Part shown: piece after piece, positions 6,977-13,252 of the stretch
Numbering within the stretch: position 1 is the stretch's first letter
Layout of the letters: every line of letters starts with the position of its first letter
Assembly (NCBI GenBank): GCA_945906115.1
Contig: CAMDQP010000004.1
Coordinates: 1 to 26,695, forward strand
Length of the DNA stretch: 26,695 nucleotides
Reading direction: 5' to 3'
Source: Opitutus sp. GAS368
Lineage (GTDB): Bacteria > Verrucomicrobiota > Verrucomicrobiia > Opitutales > UBA953
Notes under the pieces: generated by a model
Told to the model about the DNA's origin: nothing
Database searches by the model: none
The model's input: only the letters and a program-made list of their open reading frames with translations
Translations under genes and position numbers: made by a program

Positions 6977-8971
6977 TCAGAGCGCCTTAGCGGCGGCGAT
7001 CACCGCTTCCTTGGTGATGCCGAGTTCTTTCATCACCACGTCGCCCGGGGCGGAGAGGCCGAAGGTGTCGGTGCCGATGGCCTTGCCGGCGGTACCGATG
7101 TAACGGCCCCACGAGAGGGTCACGCCCGCTTCGACACTGACGCGCTTGGCGCAGGCCGAGGGCAGGACTTCTTCCTGGTACGATTTCGGCTGGCGCGCGA
7201 AGATTTCCATCGAAGGCATCGAGACGACGCGGACACCCGCGCCGAGTTCTTCGCCGGCTGCAAGGGCGAGCGAGAGTTCGCTGCCCGTGCCGATGAGGAT
7301 GTGGGTGAGGGCTGCGGTTTCCTTGCGAAGGACGTAACCACCTTTGAGCGTTCCTTGGCGGCGCGTGGCGACCGGAACGACATCGAGGGACGGGACGTTC
7401 TGGCGGGAGAGGATGAGCGCGACTGGGCCATCCTTACGGGCGACCGCGTGGGCGAAGGCGGCGGCCGTCTCTTCGGCGTCGCCCGGACGGACCACGTCGA
7501 GGTTAGGAATACAGCGCAAGGCGCTCACGGTCTCAACCGGCTGGTGGGTCGGGCCGTCTTCGCCGACGCCGACGGAGTCGTGCGTGAAGATGTAGAAGGT
7601 CTGCAGCTTCGCGAGGGCGGCGATACGGATCGAAGGGCGGAGGTAGTCGGAGAACGTCAGGAACGTTGCGCCGGAGCCCTTGAAGATACCGTGGTAGGCC
7701 ATGCCGTTGAGGATGGCGCCCATCCCGTGCTCGCGGATGCCGAAGTAGAGGTTGCGGCCGGCCGGGGTCGCGATGTCGAAGTCGCCGGCGTCCTTGATGT
7801 AGTTCTTGGTCGAGCCGTGAAGGTCGGCGGAACCGGACAACACGAGCGGCGAAGCCTTCGCGACGGCGTTGATGCAGGTCTCGCCGGAGAGGCGGGTCGC
7901 GAGGGCGTTCTTACCGAACTCCGGGATGGCGGTGAGGAGTGACTGGACGTCGCCGTGGTCGCCTTTCTGCGCCTTGGCGAGGACGACAGCCTTCTCGGGG
8001 TTGGCCTTGGACCAAGCGGCGAAGGTCTGTGACCATGCGGCGTGCGCAGCGGCCTGCTGGGCTTTGCGGGCGTTGAAGTAGGCGCGGGTCTCAGGGGAGA
8101 CGTAGAACTTTTCTTCCGGCAGACCAAGGGCCTTGCGGGAGGCATCGACGAATTTCACGCCAGCTTCACCGTGGCCCTTGGCGGTGCCTTGGACTTCGGC
8201 GATGCCCTTGCCGATGACGGTCTTGCAGATGATCAGCTTCGGCTTGCCGTTTTTGCTGGCGCGGGCCTGGTCGAGCGCGGCGGCGATCGGGGCGAGCTCG
8301 TTGCCCTGCTTGACCGTGAAGACTTCCCAGTTGGCGGCTTCGTAGCGCTTGGCGGTGTCCTCGTTCTGCGTCTTCGAGGCCATCGCGTCGAGGGTGACGT
8401 CGTTGGAGTCGTAGAGCATGATGAGGTTATCGAGGCCGAAACGGCCGGCGAAGGAAGCAGCTTCCTGCGAGATACCTTCCTGGAGGCAACCGTCGCCGGC
8501 GAGGCCGACCACGATGTGGTCAAAGATCTGATGCTCGGCGGTGTTGAAGTGCGCGGCGGCCATCTTGGCGGCCACGGCCATGCCCACGATGTTACCGGTG
8601 CCTTGACCGAGCGGGCCGGTGGTGGCTTCGACGCCGACGGTCTCGCCGAACTCGGGGTGGCCCGGGGTCTTGGAGTGGAGCTTACGGAAGTTCTTCACTT
8701 CCTGGAGGGGCAGATCGAAACCAGCGAGGTGGATCCAGCTGTAGAGAAACATCGAGCCATGGCCGGCCGAAAGCACGAAGCGATCGCGGTTGATCCAGGA
8801 GGGGGCGGCGGGGTCGTGACGCAGGAAGCTGCCGTAGAGCACGGAGCCGATTTCGGCGGAGCCGAGAGGTAGGCCGAGGTGGCCCGAGTGGCAGGCGGCC
8901 ACGGCATCCATGGCGAGGCCACGGGCTTCGGTGGCGGCGCGGGAAAGGTCGGCGGAATGGTTAAGCGACAT
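6977..8971 (-). CDS. tkt: Transketolase
   Basis: Transketolase moves two-carbon ketol units between sugar phosphates in the pentose phosphate pathway, using thiamine diphosphate and Mg2+. The 664-residue length matches E. coli TktA. The TPP/Mg motif is seen as GLAGDGCLQEGISQEAASFAG, the N-terminal substrate region as CHSGHLGLPLGSAE, the cofactor-activating glutamate in GIREHGMGAI, and the pyrimidine-domain signature as GEDGPTHQPVE. I chose the ATG at 8971 because the extra N-terminal residues of a longer reading from 9028 do not resemble the family. An imperfect inverted repeat (8975-8994) lies just before the start. It is divergent from hisI (76 bp between starts) and followed by a hairpin terminator. 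Confidence 0.96.
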   Translation of the reverse strand: MSLNHSADLSRAATEARGLAMDAVAACHSGHLGLPLGSAEIGSVLYGSFLRHDPAAPSWINRDRFVLSAGHGSMFLYSWIHLAGFDLPLQEVKNFRKLHSKTPGHPEFGETVGVEATTGPLGQGTGNIVGMAVAAKMAAAHFNTAEHQIFDHIVVGLAGDGCLQEGISQEAASFAGRFGLDNLIMLYDSNDVTLDAMASKTQNEDTAKRYEAANWEVFTVKQGNELAPIAAALDQARASKNGKPKLIICKTVIGKGIAEVQGTAKGHGEAGVKFVDASRKALGLPEEKFYVSPETRAYFNARKAQQAAAHAAWSQTFAAWSKANPEKAVVLAKAQKGDHGDVQSLLTAIPEFGKNALATRLSGETCINAVAKASPLVLSGSADLHGSTKNYIKDAGDFDIATPAGRNLYFGIREHGMGAILNGMAYHGIFKGSGATFLTFSDYLRPSIRIAALAKLQTFYIFTHDSVGVGEDGPTHQPVETVSALRCIPNLDVVRPGDAEETAAAFAHAVARKDGPVALILSRQNVPSLDVVPVATRRQGTLKGGYVLRKETAALTHILIGTGSELSLALAAGEELGAGVRVVSMPSMEIFARQPKSYQEEVLPSACAKRVSVEAGVTLSWGRYIGTAGKAIGTDTFGLSAPGDVVMKELGITKEAVIAAAKAL

Positions 8972-8974
8972 AGG

Positions 8975-8994
8975 CTTAATCCGTAAGGGATAAG
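8975..8994 (-). promoter_or_regulatory. Inverted repeat just upstream of the transketolase start
   Basis: Read on the minus strand, CTTATCC and GGATTAAG pair around the loop CTTAC with one bulged base, ending three bases before the tkt start codon. It includes the only weak Shine-Dalgarno-like GGA. It could be an operator or a structure limiting ribosome access. The arms are short, so chance is possible. Confidence 0.3.
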
Positions 8995-9047
8995 CGGGTG
9001 GGGTTTCCAGCCTTGAATGAGCCTCCAAACCCCTTCAAAAAGGTCAC

Positions 9048-9455
9048 ATGTCCGACAAAGAACTCGAAGAAGGCCTGGCCCTGCGACTCGACTTCGGAAA
9101 ATTGCGGAAAATCGCTTCCGGGCAGGCCGATGTCATCCCAGCCGTGGCTCAGGATGCCCTGACCGGCGAAGTGCTCATCCTCGGCTACGTCAACGAACAC
9201 GCCCTGCAGACTGCGCTTCGCGAAAAGAAAGCCACCTTCTGGAGCACGTCGCGCAATGAACTTTGGATCAAGGGTCTGACTTCCGGCGACTTCCTTGAGC
9301 TCCTCGAGGTCCGCGTCAACTGCGAGCAGAACTCGATCCTCTACAAGGTCCGGCCGGCCGGCCAGGGTGCGTGCCACACGAAGGAGAATGGTAAGGCTCG
9401 CCCGGGTTGCTACTACCGTCGCCTGAAAGATGACGGTTCGTTGGAGAAGGCCTGA
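9048..9455 (+). CDS. hisI: Phosphoribosyl-AMP cyclohydrolase (HisI-like), variant metal site
   Basis: This 135-residue protein matches the HisI fold, which opens the purine ring of phosphoribosyl-AMP in histidine synthesis. Family segments are AVAQDALTGEVLILGYVNEH, ATFWSTSRNELWIKGLTSG and the C-terminal CHTK...GCYYRRL. Zinc-type cysteines are present at 92, 109 and 121. The usual DCDxD magnesium motif is replaced by N91-C-E93-Q-N95, and there is a short insertion between the last two cysteines. It could be a lineage-specific HisI or a paralogue with another substrate, since no other his genes are in the window. AAAAAGG upstream of the ATG is a good Shine-Dalgarno. It ends three bases before the convergent stop at 9459 (TGA-GCC-TCA). 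Confidence 0.85.
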   Translation: MSDKELEEGLALRLDFGKLRKIASGQADVIPAVAQDALTGEVLILGYVNEHALQTALREKKATFWSTSRNELWIKGLTSGDFLELLEVRVNCEQNSILYKVRPAGQGACHTKENGKARPGCYYRRLKDDGSLEKA

Positions 9456-9458
9456 GCC

Positions 9459-10187
9459 TCAGCGTCGACGCAGCCACTGCAGCACGAGGTCCGTCTCGAT
9501 GTCGAGCCGAACCACGAGCAACTTCGTCCGGCGCGTAATCCGATCGGTGCCGGGCCGCGCGGCGAAACCCAGCGCCTCGTAGTCGCCCTGTTTTTCCGTT
9601 AGGCGTTTGAGCGCCGCTTCGGCCTCCTCGCCGGTCCGATAGGCGAAGGCAATCGTCACGACGAGGAAGGCACCGCCGTCGCTTTCGCCGACCGCGATAG
9701 TCGCCGTTTCGGCCTGGGCGCCCGCCTCGATGAGCGCGCGGCCGAGCCAGCGTCGGCGCGAAGCGGCTTCGAGCAAGGCTTTCGCGGGCGCCGCGTGCAC
9801 GAGGAGATAGCCATGCGGTACGCCGCGTAACTGCACGCGCGCGAGGCCGGGGATGACCTTGCCGCCGTCGGAAACTTCTGGGGTGTCCACGGAGAGTTCG
9901 GCCAGTTGTCCGGGGATAAATCCGACGGTCACGCGCTGGGCTGAATTCACCGCCGGGCTGACCAGCTGTGCGCGCAGGCTGGCGCGCTGTTCCGGCCCGG
10001 CGAGTTCCGGTAGGGCCAGAATTACCGCGGCGGCAGTACGACGGCCGACCATCTCTGCGGGGATGATGAGCGCGACCTCGCTGCTCCGCGGGTCAATGCG
10101 CAGACGGAGATCCGCCGGGTCGAGCCAGAGCCAAGCCAGTCCGCTCGCCGTCGCAAGGAAGGCAAGGAGCAGCCACGGACGTCGCAT
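9459..10187 (-). CDS. Membrane-anchored or exported protein of unknown function
   Basis: This 242-residue protein begins with a basic MRRPW and a single hydrophobic segment (about 4-25), so it is likely a signal-anchored or exported protein. I do not recognise the rest. It is rich in Ala, Leu and Arg with alternating strands and helices, and has no visible catalytic motif. It starts six bases after the stop of the 331-residue exported protein at 10194, with GAAGTC in the spacer, so the two are co-transcribed and probably share a cell-envelope role. It converges on hisI with a three-base gap and no terminator. Confidence 0.75.
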   Translation of the reverse strand: MRRPWLLLAFLATASGLAWLWLDPADLRLRIDPRSSEVALIIPAEMVGRRTAAAVILALPELAGPEQRASLRAQLVSPAVNSAQRVTVGFIPGQLAELSVDTPEVSDGGKVIPGLARVQLRGVPHGYLLVHAAPAKALLEAASRRRWLGRALIEAGAQAETATIAVGESDGGAFLVVTIAFAYRTGEEAEAALKRLTEKQGDYEALGFAARPGTDRITRRTKLLVVRLDIETDLVLQWLRRR

Positions 10188-10193
10188 GACTTC

Positions 10194-11189
10194 TTATTTT
10201 CCGGCCGGCACAACCTGGCTTTTCTCGACCGCCTTGGTGATCGCCTTCACCGCTTTGTCGGCCGGGAAATCGAGGTCGAGCGTCACCTGCTTGCCTTCGC
10301 CGCCAATACGGATTTTCTGCACCAGCTCCGCGAGCAGCGCCATGTTTTCCTTCTCCTCGGGCGACTTGCCGTCGTCGTCCGCGAGCCCAATCACCCCTAA
10401 AGCCTGGAGGCCCGTGATCTGTTTGCGCGCCGTCGAAGCCTTCTCCGCACTGACGAAGCCCGCGGCGATTGCGAGCTGCAGGTCGGTGGTGTTTTCGCCG
10501 AGCACGAGGGAAAGGGCTTCGCCCCCGGCGGACCCTTGCGTTTTTTCCATCTTCGCGGCGTCGGCGTAGAGATAGAGCCAGCCCTGCGGGGCGGCGGCGA
10601 ACTTCGCGGATACCGCGGTGGGCAGCTGCGCGGCCTTCTCGCCGCGATCGGCCGCGGCGAGGGCGCGTTCGAGGAACGCTGCGCTCGCGATGACCACGAG
10701 GCTTTCCGAGTGGGCGACGACGTAGGCATCCTTGGCGTCGTCCTCAAGCTTCTCGCCGGAAAGTTTCTCGATGAAGGCGCTGGCTTGCCAGGCCTGGTGC
10801 TTGCCGATGGTCTTCGACGGGAGGTTATTGCTCTGGCCAAAGGCGTTGATGCGCGCGGGCAGGAACTTGCCGCGGATGAGCACGACGCCAGCGGCACTCT
10901 TCTCGTCGACCTTGCCGTCGGGGCCCGGATAGATCGCGACCACGAGGTCATGTAGGTCGTTTTCCGAATCCACGCCGAGCTGTTCGCGGAGCTTGCGGGA
11001 AGCCTCCAGGTTCTTCGCCTTCAGGTCGGCGAGTTTCTCGAGGGCCTGGCCGACCTTGGTCGCGCGGAAGGCCGCGATGTCGACGCCGACGATGGCGACG
11101 GAACCGGCGGGTAGGCTGTCGGTGTTCAACGCGGCCTGGGCCGGATCAAAGGACAGCAAGAGAATCAGGGCGGCGAGGAGGGGACGCAT
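10194..11189 (-). CDS. Exported protein of unknown function
   Basis: This 331-residue protein has a clear signal peptide (MRPLLAALILLLSF, likely cleavage after AQA). The mature chain starts with LNTDSLPAGSVAIVGVDIAAF, a layout I associate with secreted PVC-group proteins of unknown role that open with an 'x-V-D' strand and then a helix-rich, Lys/Ala-rich body. No enzyme motif is visible. It is the first gene of a two-gene unit with the 242-residue protein. Upstream, a promoter candidate (11201-11228) and an inverted repeat spanning its -10 box (11193-11216) lie immediately before the ATG, suggesting controlled expression. Confidence 0.78.
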   Translation of the reverse strand: MRPLLAALILLLSFDPAQAALNTDSLPAGSVAIVGVDIAAFRATKVGQALEKLADLKAKNLEASRKLREQLGVDSENDLHDLVVAIYPGPDGKVDEKSAAGVVLIRGKFLPARINAFGQSNNLPSKTIGKHQAWQASAFIEKLSGEKLEDDAKDAYVVAHSESLVVIASAAFLERALAAADRGEKAAQLPTAVSAKFAAAPQGWLYLYADAAKMEKTQGSAGGEALSLVLGENTTDLQLAIAAGFVSAEKASTARKQITGLQALGVIGLADDDGKSPEEKENMALLAELVQKIRIGGEGKQVTLDLDFPADKAVKAITKAVEKSQVVPAGK

Positions 11190-11192
11190 GAC

Positions 11193-11216
11193 GGTCGGCC
11201 ATTAAACCCGCCGACC
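11193..11216 (-). promoter_or_regulatory. Operator-like inverted repeat around the -10 box
   Basis: Perfect 7-base arms GGTCGGC (11193-11199) and GCCGACC (11210-11216) are separated by 10 bases that contain the TTTAAT -10 candidate of the downstream exported-protein gene. The centre-to-centre distance is 17 bases. It ends three bases before the start codon, so it could be a repressor site or an mRNA 5' hairpin. Confidence 0.45.
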
Positions 11217-11228
11217 AGCAGGGGACAA
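11201..11228 (-). promoter_or_regulatory. Sigma70-type promoter candidate for the 331-residue exported protein
   Basis: On the minus strand, TTGTCC (11228-11223) and TTTAAT (11206-11201) are separated by 16 bases and match the consensus at 4/6 and 5/6 positions. The predicted start of transcription would be only about five bases before the ATG at 11189, implying a very short leader. Confidence 0.45.
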
Positions 11229-11282
11229 GCGGATAGCCTGTTTTACCTAGGATAAAGCAGGGGTTTCGACCCACCTGGGCAC

Positions 11283-11308
11283 AAAAAAGGGCGCCGAAAG
11301 GCGCCCTT
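11283..11308 (-). terminator. Intrinsic terminator of the RRM protein gene
   Basis: A perfect 9-base-pair stem, AAGGGCGCC (11287-11295) with GGCGCCCTT (11300-11308), closes a four-base loop. On the minus strand it runs into a T6 tract, and it starts 22 bases after the stop of the RRM gene. This is the strongest intrinsic terminator in the window. Confidence 0.92.
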
Positions 11309-11330
11309 GAGCAGGGTGTTAATCCGAGGA

Positions 11331-11804
11331 TTAGTATCCGCCGCGATCGCCGCCGCCGAAGCCGCCGGAGCGACGTTCGCCGCCGCCGAAGCCGCCACGA
11401 GAGCCGCCGCCGCCGCCGCCGCCGAAGCCGCCGCGAGAGCCGCCTCCGCCGCCGCCGAAGCCGCCACGATCTCCACCGCCGAAGCCGCCGGAGCGGGGAC
11501 GGTCGCCACCGAAGCCGCCGGAGCGGGGACGGTCACCACCGAAGGACGGACGTTCTTCGCGAGGACGGGCGACATTGACCTTCAGGGGACGACCCATGAA
11601 ATCGATGTTTTCAGTCTTAGCGATCGCATCCTGCGCAGCCTGAGCATTGGCCATGGTCACGAAGGCGAAGCCACGAGGGCGACCCGTGAACTTGTCCATC
11701 ATGACTTCCACGGACACCACTTCGCCGCCTTGGGAGAAGTGAGCACGGATGTCGGATTCGGTTGCGGCCCAGGGCAAGTTGCCCACGAACAGTTTGTTTT
11801 CCAT
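11331..11804 (-). CDS. RRM-domain RNA-binding protein with Gly-rich RGG tail
   Basis: This 157-residue protein has one RNA recognition motif (about residues 3-80) followed by a glycine-rich tail. RNP2 reads LFVGNL and RNP1 reads RGFAFVTM, so RNA-contacting aromatics are present. The tail is built from GGDRPRSGGF and RGGFGGG-type units, i.e. RGG/FGG repeats like those of cyanobacterial Rbp and plant glycine-rich cold-responsive proteins. The family binds single-stranded RNA and is often cold-induced; a similar role here is inference. The coding sequence holds a 30-base tandem repeat (11481-11540). The ATG at 11804 has no Shine-Dalgarno and follows an A-rich leader. A strong terminator lies downstream. 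Confidence 0.93.
   Translation of the reverse strand: MENKLFVGNLPWAATESDIRAHFSQGGEVVSVEVMMDKFTGRPRGFAFVTMANAQAAQDAIAKTENIDFMGRPLKVNVARPREERPSFGGDRPRSGGFGGDRPRSGGFGGGDRGGFGGGGGGSRGGFGGGGGGGSRGGFGGGERRSGGFGGGDRGGY
11481..11540. repeat. 30-bp tandem duplication in the RGG tail
   Basis: Two 30-base units (11481-11510 and 11511-11540) differ at one base (g versus a at position 25). Each encodes GGDRPRSGGF-type residues. The flanking part, about 11337-11480, is made of shorter degenerate Gly-codon repeats. This looks like recent in-frame expansion by slippage or unequal exchange. Confidence 0.85.
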
Positions 11805-12053
11805 ATTATCTTTTGTTTTGCTTTGTTACCTACACCGCATTGCCCGTTTCCGACTTTCGGATTTCGATTTGCCGTCTTAACGACCGTCAACTCACCGGAT
11901 TATTGCGGGGTTGTCTCTTACTTTGGTTATTTTCCGAGACAAACCTGACCGCCTTTAAGTCAGTCCGGGAGGGCTTCGGCAAGTTTATTCACAATAGGGG
12001 TCTTCCTTCAGCCCTGCGTTGACTCCGTTAGTGGGCTGAAAGAGGCTTTTTTC
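11805..12053. promoter_or_regulatory. Leader region between divergent RRM and dehydratase genes
   Basis: This 249-base region is the longest without a gene and is more AT-rich than its surroundings. On the RRM side it contains a perfect 7-base inverted repeat, TTGTCTC (11911-11917) and GAGACAA (11936-11942), around an 18-base loop. The last 30 bases before the RRM ATG are A-rich and lack a Shine-Dalgarno. Minus-strand promoter candidates such as TTGACG-17-TCGAAA or TTGCCG-17-CTTAAA are weak, so the transcription start is unclear. A long structured 5' leader, as in cold-shock mRNAs, is possible. Confidence 0.4.
12002..12052 (+). promoter_or_regulatory. Hairpin and T-run before the dehydratase start
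   Basis: TTCAGCCC (12007-12014) pairs with GGGCTGAA (12033-12040), with further pairs beyond one mismatch (12002-12005 with 12042-12045). The extension covers AGAGG (12041-12045), the Shine-Dalgarno of the gene at 12054. The stem is followed by CTTTTTT. It therefore resembles a terminator or attenuator and could also mask the ribosome site. The loop of 18 bases makes it less stable than a typical terminator. Confidence 0.45.
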
Positions 12054-12344
12054 ATGAGCGCAGCTTTGACCCCAAGCCAGATCCAGGAGGCCCTCCAAGG
12101 CCTAGACGGATGGGGGATTGAACACGCTAAGTTGTTGAAGGTCTATAAGTTAAAGGATTTCAAAGCCGCCTTGGCCTTCATTAACCAGGTCGGGGCCGAG
12201 GCCGAGCGACTCGATCACCACCCGGAAATCCATAATAGTTGGAATCGGGTGACCCTTCGGCTTTGTACCCATGACGCTGGCGGGCAGATCACGGAGAAAG
12301 ATTTGACCCTCGCCCGCGCCATCCAATCCATCTCCCTCCCGTGA
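12054..12344 (+). CDS. phhB: Pterin-4a-carbinolamine dehydratase
   Basis: The enzyme dehydrates 4a-hydroxytetrahydropterin, usually to recycle the pterin cofactor of aromatic amino acid hydroxylases. The 96-residue length is normal. The catalytic signature is intact: the His-His-Pro motif DHHPEIH (H55, H56), then CTHDAGGQITEKDLTLA with H73. AGAGG eight bases before the ATG is the ribosome site, embedded in a hairpin. The stop overlaps the GTG of the UDG-like gene as GTGA, so the two are translationally coupled. No phenylalanine hydroxylase is nearby, so it may serve another pterin pathway. Confidence 0.93.
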   Translation: MSAALTPSQIQEALQGLDGWGIEHAKLLKVYKLKDFKAALAFINQVGAEAERLDHHPEIHNSWNRVTLRLCTHDAGGQITEKDLTLARAIQSISLP

Positions 12345-13249
12345 TCGACGACCCCGCAGAGGCTTTGGACATCCTCTTGGAGGAGCTTAAACGCCAGAAG
12401 GCTGCCGGGCTCCGTCGGGTCAGCGTTTCGGACGAAGCCGTCGCTACCTTAAAGGCCCTCGCCGGGGCTCCGGTGGTCACACCTGCGCCCGCCGCGGTGG
12501 CCAAGTCGTCTACCGTCTCCGCTCCGATCGCCGCCGTCCGTCCGCCGCCGCTCCCAGTCGCGCCCAAGCCTGCCGTGGTCGCGACCACCCCGGTCATCGC
12601 CGATGCCCCGATATTTACCTTACCAGCTGGTACGAAGGCCGAGCGCATGCAGGCCCTGCGTCAGCTCGTCGATGCCTGCGTCGAGACGAAGAAGCATCTG
12701 ACCGGTTCGCATCGTGCGCTGCTCGGCCATGGCTCGCTCGACGCCAAGGTCGTGTTCGTCGGCGAAGCCCCCTCGCTCGAAGAGATGGAAGCCGGCCAGG
12801 CCTTTGCGGGCGCTTCGGGCGAACTCCTTCAGAAGATTCTCGGCGCTGCCGCGATCAGCCCCGCCAACTATTATCTTGCGCCCGTGATGGTCTGGCGGCC
12901 CGAGCCGCCGACCCATTATGGTAAGCGCCCACCCACTGCGCGCGAACTCGCCTTCAACCTGCCGTATCTCCGCGCGCAGATCGACGTCGTCGCCCCGCGC
13001 ATCGTGGTCGCGCTCGGCGCCCAGGCGTTCGAGGCGCTGCACGGTCGCACGCCGAGCATCACGCAGGCCCGCGGCCAGTGGTTCGATCTTTCCGGCGTGC
13101 CGTTGATGCCGACGTATCACCCGAATTACTTGCTGCATAATCCGAGCGCGTCCGCCAAGCGGGCCGTCTGGGAAGACTTCCTGCTGGCCATGGAGAAACT
13201 CGGCCTCCCGATCAGCGAGAAGCAGCGCGGCTTCTTCGCGACGAATTGA
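12341..13249 (+). CDS. Family-4-like uracil-DNA glycosylase lacking Fe-S cysteines
   Basis: This 302-residue protein belongs to the uracil-DNA glycosylase superfamily, which excises uracil from DNA. Motif A reads GEAPSLEEMEAGQAFAG (from 141) and the second motif reads YHPNYLL (H260). The LGAQAFEAL and RGQW segments also fit family 4. The four cysteines that bind the 4Fe-4S cluster in family 4 are mostly absent: C113 remains, but its partner is threonine 116, the 'KCRPP' position reads VWRPEPP, and the 'E...C' position reads E202...N206. An Ala/Pro/Val-rich linker of about 50 residues (41-95) joins a short N-terminal helical region. It starts with GTG overlapping the phhB stop. Activity on uracil is likely but unproven from sequence. 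Confidence 0.82.
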   Translation: MIDDPAEALDILLEELKRQKAAGLRRVSVSDEAVATLKALAGAPVVTPAPAAVAKSSTVSAPIAAVRPPPLPVAPKPAVVATTPVIADAPIFTLPAGTKAERMQALRQLVDACVETKKHLTGSHRALLGHGSLDAKVVFVGEAPSLEEMEAGQAFAGASGELLQKILGAAAISPANYYLAPVMVWRPEPPTHYGKRPPTARELAFNLPYLRAQIDVVAPRIVVALGAQAFEALHGRTPSITQARGQWFDLSGVPLMPTYHPNYLLHNPSASAKRAVWEDFLLAMEKLGLPISEKQRGFFATN

Positions 13250-13252
13250 GGC

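Noticed and set aside
6941..7942. Long open frame on the plus strand opposite transketolase
   Set aside because: Product is a Gly/Arg/Asp-rich low-complexity shadow of GC-rich codons; the minus strand encodes an intact transketolase.
11337..11540. Repeats suggestive of CRISPR or a minisatellite
   Set aside because: They are in-frame Gly-rich coding repeats with no unique spacers.
11307..11948. Ala-rich open frame opposite the RRM gene
   Set aside because: The poly-Ala repeats come from the complement of Gly codons; the minus strand has RNP1 and RNP2 motifs and a terminator.
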